Below the pieces are notes generated by a model. The model had not been told where the DNA came from and searched no databases. It was given only the letters and a program-made list of their open reading frames with translations. From Paracoccus methylovorus (GTDB lineage: Bacteria; Pseudomonadota; Alphaproteobacteria; Rhodobacterales; Rhodobacteraceae), in NCBI RefSeq assembly GCF_016919705.1, contig NZ_CP070371.1, forward strand, positions 711,501 through 775,500: a stretch of 64,000 nucleotides of DNA, in the 5' to 3' direction. Both the position numbers and the translations under genes were made by a program. Shown piece by piece: positions 26,945-35,099 of this stretch (positions within the stretch are counted from its first letter, which is position 1; each line of letters opens with the position of its first letter).

Positions 26945-28341
26945 AATTCGATTACGACCTTTTCGTCATCGGCGGCGGTTCGGGCGGGGTGCGCGCGGCG
27001 CGGATCGCGGCCGGCGACTACGGCGCTCGCGTCGGGCTGGCCGAGGAAAGCCGCATGGGCGGCACCTGCGTCATCCGCGGCTGCGTGCCCAAGAAGCTGA
27101 TGATCTTTGCCTCGCAGGCCGGTGCGGCCGCCGCAGAATCGCGCGGCTATGGCTGGCAGGGCGCCGGCGAGGGGCGTTTCGACTGGCAGGTGTTCCACGA
27201 CAAGCTTTCGCGCGAACTGGACCGGCTTGAGGGGGCCTATGGTTCGGGGCTGGCAAACGCCGGGGTCGATGTTCACATGCAGCGCGCCCGGCTGCACGAT
27301 GCGCATACGGTCGAACTGGCGGACGGCCAGCGGCTCAGCGCCAAGCATATCCTGATCGCCGTCGGTGGCCGGCCGCAGCGGCCTGACATTCCCGGCAAGG
27401 AACTGGGGCTGATCTCGGACGATCTGTTCACGCTCGAGAAATTGCCCAGCCGGGTTCTGGTGGTGGGCGGCGGCTTCATCGCCTGCGAATTCGCTACCAT
27501 CCTGCAGGGGCTGGGCAGCGACACGGTGCTGGCCTATCGCGGCGACGCAGTCCTGCGCGGCTTTGACGGCGAGATGCGCCGCCACACTACCGAGCAGTTG
27601 CGCACCATCGGCATCGACGTGCGGCTTGGCACCAACCCGGCGCGGCTGGAGCGCGAGGGCGCGGATATCCGCGTCAGCTTCGAGGATGGCAGCAGCGAGC
27701 TGTTCGATGCGGTGATGTTCGCCACCGGTCGCGCGCCCTACACCAAGGGGCTGGGACTTGAGGACGCAGGCGTCAAGCTGGGCCGCAAGGGCGAGATCGT
27801 GGTGGACGATTGGTCGCAAAGCTCGGTGCCCTCGATCTTTGCGGTGGGCGATGTGACCGACCGTGTGAACCTGACCCCGGTCGCGATCCGCGAGGGACAC
27901 AGTTTTGCCGACACGGTGTTCGGCGCCAAGCCTCGCAAGGTCGATCACGGCCTTGTGGCCAGCGCCGTCTATACCCGCCCGCATGAGCTGGCGACCATCG
28001 GCCTGACCGAGGAAGAGGCCGAAGCCTGCGGTCCTGCCGACATCTATGTCGCCAGTTTCCGTCCCATGCGCTCGTTGTTTGCCGGTTCGGACGCGCGGGC
28101 GGCGATGAAGCTGATCGTGGACGCGGAAACCGATAAGGTGCTGGGCTGCCACATCTTTGGACCCGAGGCGGGCGAGATGATCCAGATGGTCGCAATCCCC
28201 ATGGGCATGGGCGCGACCAAAGCCGATTTCGACGCGGCCATCGCCGTGCATCCGACCCTGGCCGAAGAGCTTGTGACCATGCGCAAGCCCACCCGCCGGG
28301 TGGGTGCGGCAAAAGTTGACAAACCCGTCGCATCGGCTTGA
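26941..28341 (+). CDS. gor: Glutathione-disulfide reductase
   Basis: A flavoenzyme that reduces glutathione disulfide with NADPH. The 466-residue protein has FAD-binding [15 protein letters not shown] near residue 11, the redox disulfide [15 protein letters not shown] near residue 40, and the NAD(P) fold [16 protein letters not shown] near residue 178. The C-terminal His-Glu pair is in [15 protein letters not shown] near residue 438. The spacing CVIRGC differs slightly from the CVNVGC of many Gor enzymes but is common in this class. It is translationally coupled to rpiA. Confidence 0.92.
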   Translation: MKFDYDLFVIGGGSGGVRAARIAAGDYGARVGLAEESRMGGTCVIRGCVPKKLMIFASQAGAAAAESRGYGWQGAGEGRFDWQVFHDKLSRELDRLEGAYGSGLANAGVDVHMQRARLHDAHTVELADGQRLSAKHILIAVGGRPQRPDIPGKELGLISDDLFTLEKLPSRVLVVGGGFIACEFATILQGLGSDTVLAYRGDAVLRGFDGEMRRHTTEQLRTIGIDVRLGTNPARLEREGADIRVSFEDGSSELFDAVMFATGRAPYTKGLGLEDAGVKLGRKGEIVVDDWSQSSVPSIFAVGDVTDRVNLTPVAIREGHSFADTVFGAKPRKVDHGLVASAVYTRPHELATIGLTEEEAEACGPADIYVASFRPMRSLFAGSDARAAMKLIVDAETDKVLGCHIFGPEAGEMIQMVAIPMGMGATKADFDAAIAVHPTLAEELVTMRKPTRRVGAAKVDKPVASA

Positions 28342-28399
28342 TTTTCCGGCCGAAGACACCAGTTTCAACCAGACAGACATCAAGCGAGGCACGAGAGGT

Positions 28400-29608
28400 A
28401 TGGCAGGACAAGGCCCTTGGGGCGGCGGCGGAGACGATGGCAAAGGCGGCAAGCAGCCGCCGCAGGGGGGTGGTCAGCCTCCTTGGGGCAGCCCCGGGGG
28501 GGACGAGGACGATCGGCCGCAGGGTCCGCGCCGCGGTGACCAGATCCCCGAGATCGAGGAACTGGTGCGCAAGGGACAGGATCGTCTGCGCGTGCTGATG
28601 GGCGGCAAGGGACCGGGCGGCGGCAATCGCGGCAATGGTCCGCGCGGACCGCAGGGTCCGCAGTTCTCGATGGGCCGCGGCACCTGGGGGCTGGTGGCGC
28701 TGGCTGCGGTGGCAGTCTGGGCCTTTACCTCGTTCTATACCGTCAAACCCGAAGAACGCGCCGTTGAATTGCTGTTCGGCAAGCCGGTAGGCACGGGCGA
28801 GCCGGGCCTGAACTTTGCACCGTGGCCTGTCGTTACCGCCGAAGTCGTGCAGGTTTCGGGCGAGCGTACCACCGAAATCGGCACCGGCCGTGCCGGACCG
28901 ATGGATTCGGGATTGATGCTGACCCGCGACCAGAACATCGTAGACATGGCCTATCAGGTGGTGTGGAATATCTCGGACCCCGAGAAATTCCTGTTCAACC
29001 TGGCTGATCCCGACGACACGATCCGTGCGGTTTCGGAATCGGCGATGCGCGACATCGTGGCCCGTTCCGAGCTTGCGCCGATCCTGAACCGTGACCGGGG
29101 CGCCATCGCCGAGGATCTGAAGCTGGCGGTGCAGAACACGCTGAACGCCTATGAAGCGGGGATCAACGTCCTGCGGGTCAACCTTGACCGCGCCGATCCC
29201 CCGCGCGAAGTGATCGACAGCTTCCGCGAGGTGCAGGCGGCCCAGCAGGAACGCGACCGGCTGGAAAAAGAGGCCGACGCCTATGCCAACCGCGTGCTGG
29301 CCAACGCCCGGGGTGAGGCGGCCGCGGTGATCGAACGCGCCGAAGGCTATCGCGCCGAAGCCGTGAACACCGCCGAGGGTGAGGCCGCGCGCTTCAACTC
29401 GGTCTATGACGAATATGTCAAGGCGCCCGAGGTGACACGTCACCGGATGTATCTGGAGACGATGGAAAAAGTTCTGGGCGGAGCCAACAAGGTCATTCTG
29501 GACAGTGACGAGGGCGGTCAGGGCGTGGTGCCTTATCTGCCGCTGGATCAGTTGCGCAGCGGGCTTCTGGGCACCGGCAACTCCAATACCAGCGAAGGGA
29601 ACCAGTGA
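28400..29608 (+). CDS. hflK: FtsH protease modulator HflK
   Basis: An SPFH/band-7 protein forming the membrane HflKC complex that encloses FtsH. The 402-residue protein has a Gly/Pro-rich N-terminus (QGPWGGGGDDGKGGKQPP), one membrane helix (GLVALAAVAVWAFTSFYTV near residue 95), then the SPFH domain and a long Ala/Glu-rich helix (RDRLEKEADAYANRVLANA). Start MAGQGPWGGG is preferred over an upstream Met that overlaps gor. It overlaps hflC by one base. Confidence 0.95.
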   Translation: MAGQGPWGGGGDDGKGGKQPPQGGGQPPWGSPGGDEDDRPQGPRRGDQIPEIEELVRKGQDRLRVLMGGKGPGGGNRGNGPRGPQGPQFSMGRGTWGLVALAAVAVWAFTSFYTVKPEERAVELLFGKPVGTGEPGLNFAPWPVVTAEVVQVSGERTTEIGTGRAGPMDSGLMLTRDQNIVDMAYQVVWNISDPEKFLFNLADPDDTIRAVSESAMRDIVARSELAPILNRDRGAIAEDLKLAVQNTLNAYEAGINVLRVNLDRADPPREVIDSFREVQAAQQERDRLEKEADAYANRVLANARGEAAAVIERAEGYRAEAVNTAEGEAARFNSVYDEYVKAPEVTRHRMYLETMEKVLGGANKVILDSDEGGQGVVPYLPLDQLRSGLLGTGNSNTSEGNQ

Positions 29609-30726
29609 TGAACCGTGCAATCTCGCTTTTGGCGCTGCCTTTCCTGGTCGTGGTCGCCCTTTTGGTCATTGCCTCTCTCTATATCGTCGATGTGCGCGAA
29701 AAGGCCCTTGTCCTGCGCTTTGGCGAGGTGGTCGAGGTGCGCGAAGAGCCGGGACTGGGCATCAAGGTGCCCTTCCTGGACAATGTGGTTACATATGACG
29801 CGCGTATTCTGGGGCTGCCCACCTCGCCGATGGAGGTCACGCCGCTGGATGACCGTCGTCTGGTGGTCGATGCGTTCGCGCGCTGGCAGATCACCGATGT
29901 CGTGCAGTTCCGCCGCGCCGTTGGCTCGGGCGGTATCGAATTCGCGCAGCGCCGGTTGGAGCCGATCGTGACCAATGCGATCCGTCAGGTCCTGGGCTCG
30001 GTGCCTTCTACCACGGTCCTGTCGGACGACCGGACGCCGTTGATGAACCAGATCCGCGATCTGGCACGGGGCGATGCCAAGGACCTGGGCGTTCGCGTTA
30101 TCGACGTCCGCCTCACCCGGACCGACCTGCCCGAGCAGAACCTGACCGCGACCTATGCGAGGATGCGGGCCGAGCGCGAGCGTGAGGCCGCGGACGAGAT
30201 CGCGCGTGGTGGCGAAGCCGCCCAGCGTGTTCGTGCCGCCGCCGACCGGACCGTGGTCGAGTTGACGTCAGAGGCGCGCAAGCGGGCCGAGGTGGTTCGC
30301 GGTGAAGCCGATGCACGCCGCAACGCCATCTACGCCGCCGCGTTCAGCCGTGACCCCGAGTTCTTTGCCTTCACCCGCTCGATGACTTCTTACGAGCGGT
30401 CGCTGAAGGGCGAAAACAGTGCGTTGGTCATCCAGCCGAAGGGGCAGTTCTTCGACTATCTGCGCAATGATGGTGCGGATCGCGCCAACCCGGTGCCCGT
30501 GCCGGCCCCGGCTGCGGCAATCCCCGAGGACCCTGAGGCCGAAGAAGAGGCCCGGACCGAGGGCGCGCTGCAGCCCGGTGAGACGCCGGCGCCGACGGCG
30601 ACCAACCGCGAAGGCGAGCCGCTTGGCTCAAGTGCCGGGGTGACGCTGACGCCCTTGCCGGAAGCCTTGGCCAGCCCGCCGCAGGAAGAACCGGTGGTCC
30701 CTCCGGCTGCGGTTCCGGCTGACTGA
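29608..30726 (+). CDS. hflC: FtsH protease modulator HflC
   Basis: The partner of HflK, 372 residues. The N-terminal membrane anchor is ISLLALPFLVVVALLVIASL, followed by the SPFH domain (DVREKALVLRFGEVVEVREE) and a coiled region (ARMRAEREREAADEIARGGE). The C-terminal 90 residues are a Pro/Ala/Glu-rich extension (EEPVVPPAAVPAD at the end), longer than in many HflC proteins. The start is ATG 29608; a GTG at 29605 is an alternative. The hflKC pair ends at a strong terminator. Confidence 0.95.
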   Translation: MNRAISLLALPFLVVVALLVIASLYIVDVREKALVLRFGEVVEVREEPGLGIKVPFLDNVVTYDARILGLPTSPMEVTPLDDRRLVVDAFARWQITDVVQFRRAVGSGGIEFAQRRLEPIVTNAIRQVLGSVPSTTVLSDDRTPLMNQIRDLARGDAKDLGVRVIDVRLTRTDLPEQNLTATYARMRAEREREAADEIARGGEAAQRVRAAADRTVVELTSEARKRAEVVRGEADARRNAIYAAAFSRDPEFFAFTRSMTSYERSLKGENSALVIQPKGQFFDYLRNDGADRANPVPVPAPAAAIPEDPEAEEEARTEGALQPGETPAPTATNREGEPLGSSAGVTLTPLPEALASPPQEEPVVPPAAVPAD

Positions 30727-30752
30727 TCGGGGTACCCGGACGTGCAAAAAAG

Positions 30753-30785
30753 AAAAGGCGGGGCGCAATCGCGTCCCGCCTTTTT
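30753..30785 (+). terminator. Bidirectional terminator between hflC and the AI-2E family gene
   Basis: AAAAGGCGGG (with CGC) pairs with GCG and CCCGCCTTTT around a short AATC loop, followed by a T tract on the plus strand (TTTTTC) and an A-rich flank that gives U residues on the minus strand. It should end both convergent transcripts. Confidence 0.88.
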
Positions 30786-30802
30786 CATCTGTTGGGTCCG
30801 GC

Positions 30803-31996
30803 TTACTCCTCCAGTCCGATAAGCTTGCTGGCCGGGGGGTGTTGCCCCTCTTCTGCGATCTCGCGTTGCCATTCGCGCCAGATGGAAACCAGCAGCGCCA
30901 TCAACACCGGGCCGACGAACAGGCCAACGATGCCCATGGTCTTGACCCCTCCGATCAGCCCGAAAAAAGTCGGCAGGAACGGCAGCTTGACCGGACCGCC
31001 GACCAGAACCGGGCGGATGGTCTTGTCCACGACGAACAGTTCGCAGGTGCCCCAGATGAATAGCGCCGTCCCCGCGACAGGCGAGCCGCTGGCCACCAGA
31101 TAGATCGACACCAGTGTAAAGGACAGCGGCGCACCGCCCGGGATCAGTGCCATGAAGCCGGTGATGACGCCGAAGGTGACCGGCGAGGGCACGCCGGCCA
31201 GCCAATAGGCGACGCCCAGAACCACCCCCTCGCCAATGGCGATCAGCGTCATGCCGGTCACGGTCGAACTGATGGTGGCGGGCACGACGCGGGACAGCCG
31301 GCTCCATCGGTCGGGCAGGATGCGGCGGCCGACCTGGTCGATCTGCGCCACGAACTTGTCGCCGTCGCGATAAAGCACGAACAGCGTGATCAGCATGAAC
31401 AGCAGCGTCAGCGCAAGGTGGAAGGCCAGCGTCCCGGCTGTTACCGCGCCGCGATAGATCGCGCCGATATTCGAGCCGCTGACCAGTTGCACGATCTCGC
31501 TGATGCCGCCGGGGCGACCGATATAGATCTGCCAGTTCTCGTTCAGCCAGTCGCCGATTTGCGGGAGGTTGATCATCCACTCCGGTGCGGACGCGCCCGA
31601 GCTGTTGACCAGAATGGCCCAGTTGATCCAGTCCCGCAGTTCGCGAAAGGCATAGATCAGCGCCATGGCGATGGGGATCAGCAGAAAGCATACCAGCACC
31701 AGCACCAGCGCCGTTGCCGCCCCGGTGCGGCCCAGGTTCAACTGATAGGCCGCGCGGTTGCGCAACGGCCAACTGGCCAGCGCGATCACCATGGCCGCAA
31801 GCACCGGCACCAGAAAGCCGTGGAAGAAATAGATCGAGGCCGCGACGATGGCCAAAAGCAACCAGCGTGCAGCCGAGATATTGGTCAACAGGGGCGGCCG
31901 GTGCAGGCGCAGCCCGATCTGTTTCGGGTGCGGCGCGGCGGCGGGATCGTTAGGTTCCGTTGCTGTCGTAGGTTTCGGCATTTCGCCTGTCGTCAT
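30803..31996 (-). CDS. AI-2E family transporter (PerM/YdiK-like)
   Basis: A polytopic inner-membrane protein of 397 residues. Hydrophobic segments include WLLLAIVAASIYFFHGFLV, TALVLVLVCFLLIPIAMALI, FHLALTLLFMLITLFVLY and VTFGVITGFMALIPGG. The family motif region DKTIRPVLVGGPVKLPFL is near residue 320. The Pro/Thr-rich N-terminal 50 residues are cytoplasmic. Start MTTGEMPKP is chosen because the frame further upstream runs across the divergent riboswitch region. The substrate is unknown; the family name does not prove autoinducer transport. Confidence 0.87.
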   Translation of the reverse strand: MTTGEMPKPTTATEPNDPAAAPHPKQIGLRLHRPPLLTNISAARWLLLAIVAASIYFFHGFLVPVLAAMVIALASWPLRNRAAYQLNLGRTGAATALVLVLVCFLLIPIAMALIYAFRELRDWINWAILVNSSGASAPEWMINLPQIGDWLNENWQIYIGRPGGISEIVQLVSGSNIGAIYRGAVTAGTLAFHLALTLLFMLITLFVLYRDGDKFVAQIDQVGRRILPDRWSRLSRVVPATISSTVTGMTLIAIGEGVVLGVAYWLAGVPSPVTFGVITGFMALIPGGAPLSFTLVSIYLVASGSPVAGTALFIWGTCELFVVDKTIRPVLVGGPVKLPFLPTFFGLIGGVKTMGIVGLFVGPVLMALLVSIWREWQREIAEEGQHPPASKLIGLEE

Positions 31997-32171
31997 GGTC
32001 CCGATCCTGACTGCGGGCAGGTAAGCCCACCCTGCCGCAACGAGATAACATCTGGCCCCCGTCTGCAACCCGGAATGCCGCGTCCCGCCGGAATGGCCAC
32101 GCATTCGCGGCTCACGATTTTGTGGGTGGGCGCCTGCGGTGCGAATGGCTGTTTTCCCGGTCCCGTGGCGC

Positions 32172-32200
32172 GTGACAGATCCTGCCGCCCCCGCTAATCT
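32172..32200 (+). promoter_or_regulatory. Promoter of the TPP riboswitch-tenA transcript
   Basis: GTGACA, a 17-bp spacer and TAATCT end 6 bp before the riboswitch aptamer begins, which is the expected arrangement. The bases 31997-32171 upstream hold no gene and lie between divergent transcripts. Confidence 0.65.
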
Positions 32201-32206
32201 GGCGCC

Positions 32207-32306
32207 ACCAAGGGGAGCCCGGGCAATGGGCTGAGAAACTGCTGGCGGCACGCGGCGCGGTGACCCTTTGAACCTGAACCGGATCATGCCGGCGGAGGAA
32301 TGGGAA
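32207..32306 (+). ncRNA. TPP (THI-element) riboswitch
   Basis: The conserved thi-box blocks are present in order: GGGGAGCCC, GGGCTGAGA, ACCCTTTGAACCTGAACCGG, then CATGCCGG and GGAGGAATGGG. These form the two-arm TPP aptamer. It lies 77 nt upstream of tenA. A 7-bp hairpin (CGGTCTC / GAGACCG, 32326-32344) follows and may act in the expression platform. No U tract is present, so it could instead affect translation or Rho access. Confidence 0.95.
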
Positions 32307-32382
32307 TGATGCACCTGCCTTTTGCCGGTCTCACTGTGAGACCGCCTTGGAACGACGGTCTTGCTCAAGCCATGAGGGGCCG

Positions 32383-33024
32383 ATGACAGAAACTTTCTTT
32401 GAATGCCTGCGCCGGGAATGCGCTGCGGATTGGGCCGACGCCACCGGGCATCGCTTTGTGCGCGAACTTTGCGCCGGAAGCATCGCGGATGCCGCGATGG
32501 CGCGCTATCTGGTGCAGGATCATCGTTTTCTGGATGCTTTCCTGACCCTGCTGGGTGGGGCCATCGCCTCGACCGACCGTTTCGAATCGCGGCTGCGTTT
32601 CGGGCGCTTCGCCGGCATGGTCTCGGGTGACGAGAACGACTATTTTCTGCGCGCTTTCGCCGCGCTTGGCGTCAGCGAGGCTGATCGTGCCGCTGTTCCC
32701 GACAGCGCGCCGACCAGCGGCTTTCAGGCGCTCATGCGTGAAGCGGCGGCGACGCGCGCCTATCCTGCCGTGCTGGCGGTGCTGAACGTGGCTGAGGGGC
32801 TATACCTCGATTGGGCAATGCAGGCACCCCGGCCGCTACCGGAAAATTTTGTCCATGCCGAATGGATCACCCTGCACGACAATCCATTTTTCTGCGATTT
32901 TGTCGCCTTCCTGCGGAATGAATTTAACCGGGTGGGGCCGCAGGCTGCCGATCAGGCCCGCGAATTCTTCCATCGGGCCGTTAAGCTTGAATTGGAATTT
33001 TTCAACGAAATTCATGATACTTAA
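32383..33024 (+). CDS. tenA: TenA family protein (thiamine pyrimidine salvage), probably the cysteine-less type
   Basis: A 213-residue all-helical TenA/THI-4 protein involved in salvage of thiamine pyrimidine. The N-terminus MTETFFECLRRECAADWADA and ARYLVQDHRFLDAFL match the fold. Control by the TPP riboswitch supports the role. In the segment where classic TenA enzymes carry the catalytic Cys, this protein reads AVLNVAEGLYLDWAMQ without Cys, suggesting the TenA_E class. A Cys occurs later in FFCDFVAF. ATG 32383 has GAGGGG upstream. It stands alone, with no other thi gene next to it. Confidence 0.85.
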   Translation: MTETFFECLRRECAADWADATGHRFVRELCAGSIADAAMARYLVQDHRFLDAFLTLLGGAIASTDRFESRLRFGRFAGMVSGDENDYFLRAFAALGVSEADRAAVPDSAPTSGFQALMREAAATRAYPAVLAVLNVAEGLYLDWAMQAPRPLPENFVHAEWITLHDNPFFCDFVAFLRNEFNRVGPQAADQAREFFHRAVKLELEFFNEIHDT

Positions 33025-33073
33025 CGTAGATTTCTAGAACAATTCTATAAGGAAGCTTTGGGGGAGCCACCAT

Positions 33074-33109
33074 AAAAAGGCCCCGGTCGCATGTTGCGTT
33101 CCGGGGCCT
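33074..33109 (-). terminator. Terminator of the FYDLN-protein gene (possibly bidirectional)
   Basis: AGGCCCCGG pairs with CCGGGGCCT around a 14-nt loop. On the minus strand it is followed by TTTTTATGG, a good intrinsic terminator 24 bp after the FYDLN gene stop. It also lies 50 bp beyond tenA on the other side. Confidence 0.8.
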
Positions 33110-33133
33110 CGTAAAGTTGTTCAGGACGAAGGC

Positions 33134-33457
33134 TTATTCGTCGTCATTGCCCGGCACGTCGGCGATGTCGTCCAGCGACATGTCGCCATCGTCATCGTCG
33201 TCGTCCAGCAGATCGTCGTCCAGATCGCCGGTATCGGCGTCATCGTCCAGATCTTCCTCATCGACCAGATTGGTCTGTTCGTTCTGGCGGGCGGCGGCTT
33301 TTTCCGAGATCAGCGAGCGCGAGCGGCCGTTGGTCAGGCTTTCCACCGTGAATTCCGCGCCACAGGCCGGGCAGGTCATCGGATCATTCGTCAAATCGTA
33401 AAAGCGCGTCGCGCAATGGGGGCAAAGGCGTTTGGTGCCCCATTCCTCTTTGGGCAT
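33134..33457 (-). CDS. TIGR02300/FYDLN-acid domain protein
   Basis: A 107-residue protein. The N-terminal zinc-ribbon-like part (RLCPHCATRFYDLTND then MTCPACGAEF) contains the FYDLN signature and two CxxC pairs. The C-terminal half is almost entirely acidic (LDDDLLDDDDDDGDMSLDD). The family is restricted mainly to alphaproteobacteria and its function is unknown. Zinc binding is inferred from the CxxC pairs. Confidence 0.9.
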   Translation of the reverse strand: MPKEEWGTKRLCPHCATRFYDLTNDPMTCPACGAEFTVESLTNGRSRSLISEKAAARQNEQTNLVDEEDLDDDADTGDLDDDLLDDDDDDGDMSLDDIADVPGNDDE

Positions 33458-33566
33458 GGTGTTCTCTTTCTGCCGCGTTCAGCTAAATCCGCTGTCCCCT
33501 GCCACAGCCGGGGCAGGCTGTCAAAGCCTTTTCCCCCTTGCGGCCCGGTAGCGGAGCGGGGGAAAC

Positions 33567-34289
33567 ATGGGCAGAAAGTCGGCACTTCGCAAGATGCGGA
33601 AAGATATGGACAGGATATTGGTTGGAGGCGACATCCCCGTGACGCTGCGACGCTCGGCCCGGGCGCGGCGCATGACCCTGCGCGTGTCGCGTGCCGGGGG
33701 CGAGGTGGTGTTGACCCTGCCAAGCCGCACCAGCCTGTCCGATGGCCGCGCCTTTGCCGAGTCGCGGGCCGAGTGGCTGCGCAACACCCGGGCGGGCATG
33801 CCACCGCTGTCTCTGGTCGAGCACGGCGCCTTGCTGCCTGTAGAGGGGCGCAGGCGGCGCATTGAGCCCCATGACGGGCGGCGGGTGGAGCTGACAGATG
33901 AGCGGTTGCTGGTGCCCCAGGGCCGCCCCACGGGCCTGCTGGTCGAGGTTTGGCTGAAACATCTGGCGCAGGCGCGGCTGATGCAGGCCTGCGACCGTTA
34001 TGCTGCGGCGCTGGGGCGTGGCTTTCGTGCGCTGGCGCTGCGCGACACCCGCTCGCGCTGGGGCAGTTGCACCCATGACGGGCGGTTGATGTTTTCATGG
34101 CGGCTGGCCATGGCGCCGCCCGAGGTGCTGGACTATGTCGCCGCGCATGAGGTGGCGCATCTGCAGCACATGGATCATTCGCCGGACTTCTGGGCCGCGA
34201 CCGGGCAATTGATGCCCGATTATGCGGCCCGTCGCGAATGGCTGCGCCTGCATGGGCATGAATTGCTGGCCTGGCGTTTCAGGCCGTAA
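33567..34289 (+). CDS. YgjP-like (DUF45/M48-related) metallopeptidase
   Basis: A 240-residue putative zinc metalloprotease. The conserved block SRWGSCTHDGRLMFSWRLAM near residue 157 and the zinc motif VAAHEVAHLQHMDHSPDFW near residue 192 (HExxH plus a downstream His) are the YgjP/DUF45 signature. The ATG at 33567 follows GGGGG; internal Met codons at 33594 and 33606 are alternatives. Substrates are unknown. It is a single gene followed by a GntR regulator. Confidence 0.86.
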   Translation: MGRKSALRKMRKDMDRILVGGDIPVTLRRSARARRMTLRVSRAGGEVVLTLPSRTSLSDGRAFAESRAEWLRNTRAGMPPLSLVEHGALLPVEGRRRRIEPHDGRRVELTDERLLVPQGRPTGLLVEVWLKHLAQARLMQACDRYAAALGRGFRALALRDTRSRWGSCTHDGRLMFSWRLAMAPPEVLDYVAAHEVAHLQHMDHSPDFWAATGQLMPDYAARREWLRLHGHELLAWRFRP

Positions 34290-34326
34290 TGCTGCGGCAT
34301 CGGGACGGCTTGACGGCGTCCAATTT

Positions 34327-34336
34327 TGTGATCACA
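34327..34336. promoter_or_regulatory. Palindromic candidate operator of the GntR gene
   Basis: A perfect 10-bp palindrome TGTGATCACA lies 8 bp before the start codon and next to the ribosome site AGAGGGGG. Its location suggests autoregulation by the GntR protein it precedes. This is inferred from symmetry and position only. Confidence 0.4.
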
Positions 34337-34344
34337 GAGGGGGC

Positions 34345-34989
34345 ATGACACTTTCGCGCACCTCCGAAACTTCGGCCCATGAACGGCTTTACCGCAATTT
34401 GCGCCAGCGGATCATGCTGGGCGAACTCCCGCCGGGCCTGCCCCTGACGTTGCGGGGCATTGCGGCCGAGCATCGTGTCTCGATGACCCCCGCGCGCGAG
34501 GCGGTGCGCCGGCTGGTGGCGGAGGGTGCGCTGTCGCTGTCGTCCTCGGGACGGATCAGCACGCCGGAACTGTCGGTCGAGCGGATCGAGGAACTTGCCG
34601 CCCTGCGCGGGCTGATCGAGCCGGAACTAGCGGCCCGAGCCCTGCCGCGCGCCCATCAGGCCCTCATCGAGCGCATGGCCATCATCAACGCCGCAATCGG
34701 AGAGGCGGCCGAGGGGCACGACGCCATCGGCTATATCCGCACCAATCTGGAGTTTCACCGCCTACTTTACCTGCGCGCGCAGGCCCCGGCGATGCTGGCT
34801 ATCGTCGAGACGGTCTGGTTGCAGCTTGGCCCCACCATGCGGGCACTCTACGGGCGCATGAAGCGTAACGAGCCCCCCCGGCATCACCGGATGATCCTCG
34901 CCTCGCTACGGGCGGGGGATGAGCCGGGATTGCGGCTTGCCGTCCGGGCGGATGTGACGCATGGGCTGCGCCACATAAGCCCCGCCTAA
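34345..34989 (+). CDS. GntR family transcriptional regulator (FCD subfamily)
   Basis: A DNA-binding regulator of 214 residues. The winged helix-turn-helix spans about residues 15-75 (ERLYRNLRQRIMLGELPPG, then TLRGIAAEHRVSMTPAREAV, then RRLVAEGALSL). The C-terminal FCD ligand-binding domain has LRGLIEPELAARALPRA and the metal/ligand residues around IRTNLEFHRLLY near residue 135. The effector and targets are unknown. Neither neighbour is an obvious target, and a palindrome before its own start suggests autoregulation. Confidence 0.88.
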   Translation: MTLSRTSETSAHERLYRNLRQRIMLGELPPGLPLTLRGIAAEHRVSMTPAREAVRRLVAEGALSLSSSGRISTPELSVERIEELAALRGLIEPELAARALPRAHQALIERMAIINAAIGEAAEGHDAIGYIRTNLEFHRLLYLRAQAPAMLAIVETVWLQLGPTMRALYGRMKRNEPPRHHRMILASLRAGDEPGLRLAVRADVTHGLRHISPA

Positions 34990-35048
34990 GGCATTTCCAG
35001 CAAAGTAGATGCCGGTAAAGCGCCGGGAAATGCGTAAATACAACGACC

Positions 35049-35087
35049 ACAGCATTTCTGCGATTCAACGAATTGCAACGATGCTGT
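35049..35087 (-). terminator. Inverted repeat downstream of hom
   Basis: ACAGCAT and ATGCTGT are separated by 25 bp, 12 bp past the hom stop. A second inverted repeat, GCATTTCC / GGAAATGC (34991-34998 and 35026-35033), lies next to it just after the GntR gene. Either may separate the two convergent transcripts, but neither has a U tract. Confidence 0.35.
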
Positions 35088-35099
35088 AGACCCAGCCGC

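Noticed and set aside
32326..32344. Hairpin after the TPP aptamer as a classic rho-independent terminator
   Set aside because: The stem is good but no U tract follows, so it is described only as a possible part of the expression platform.
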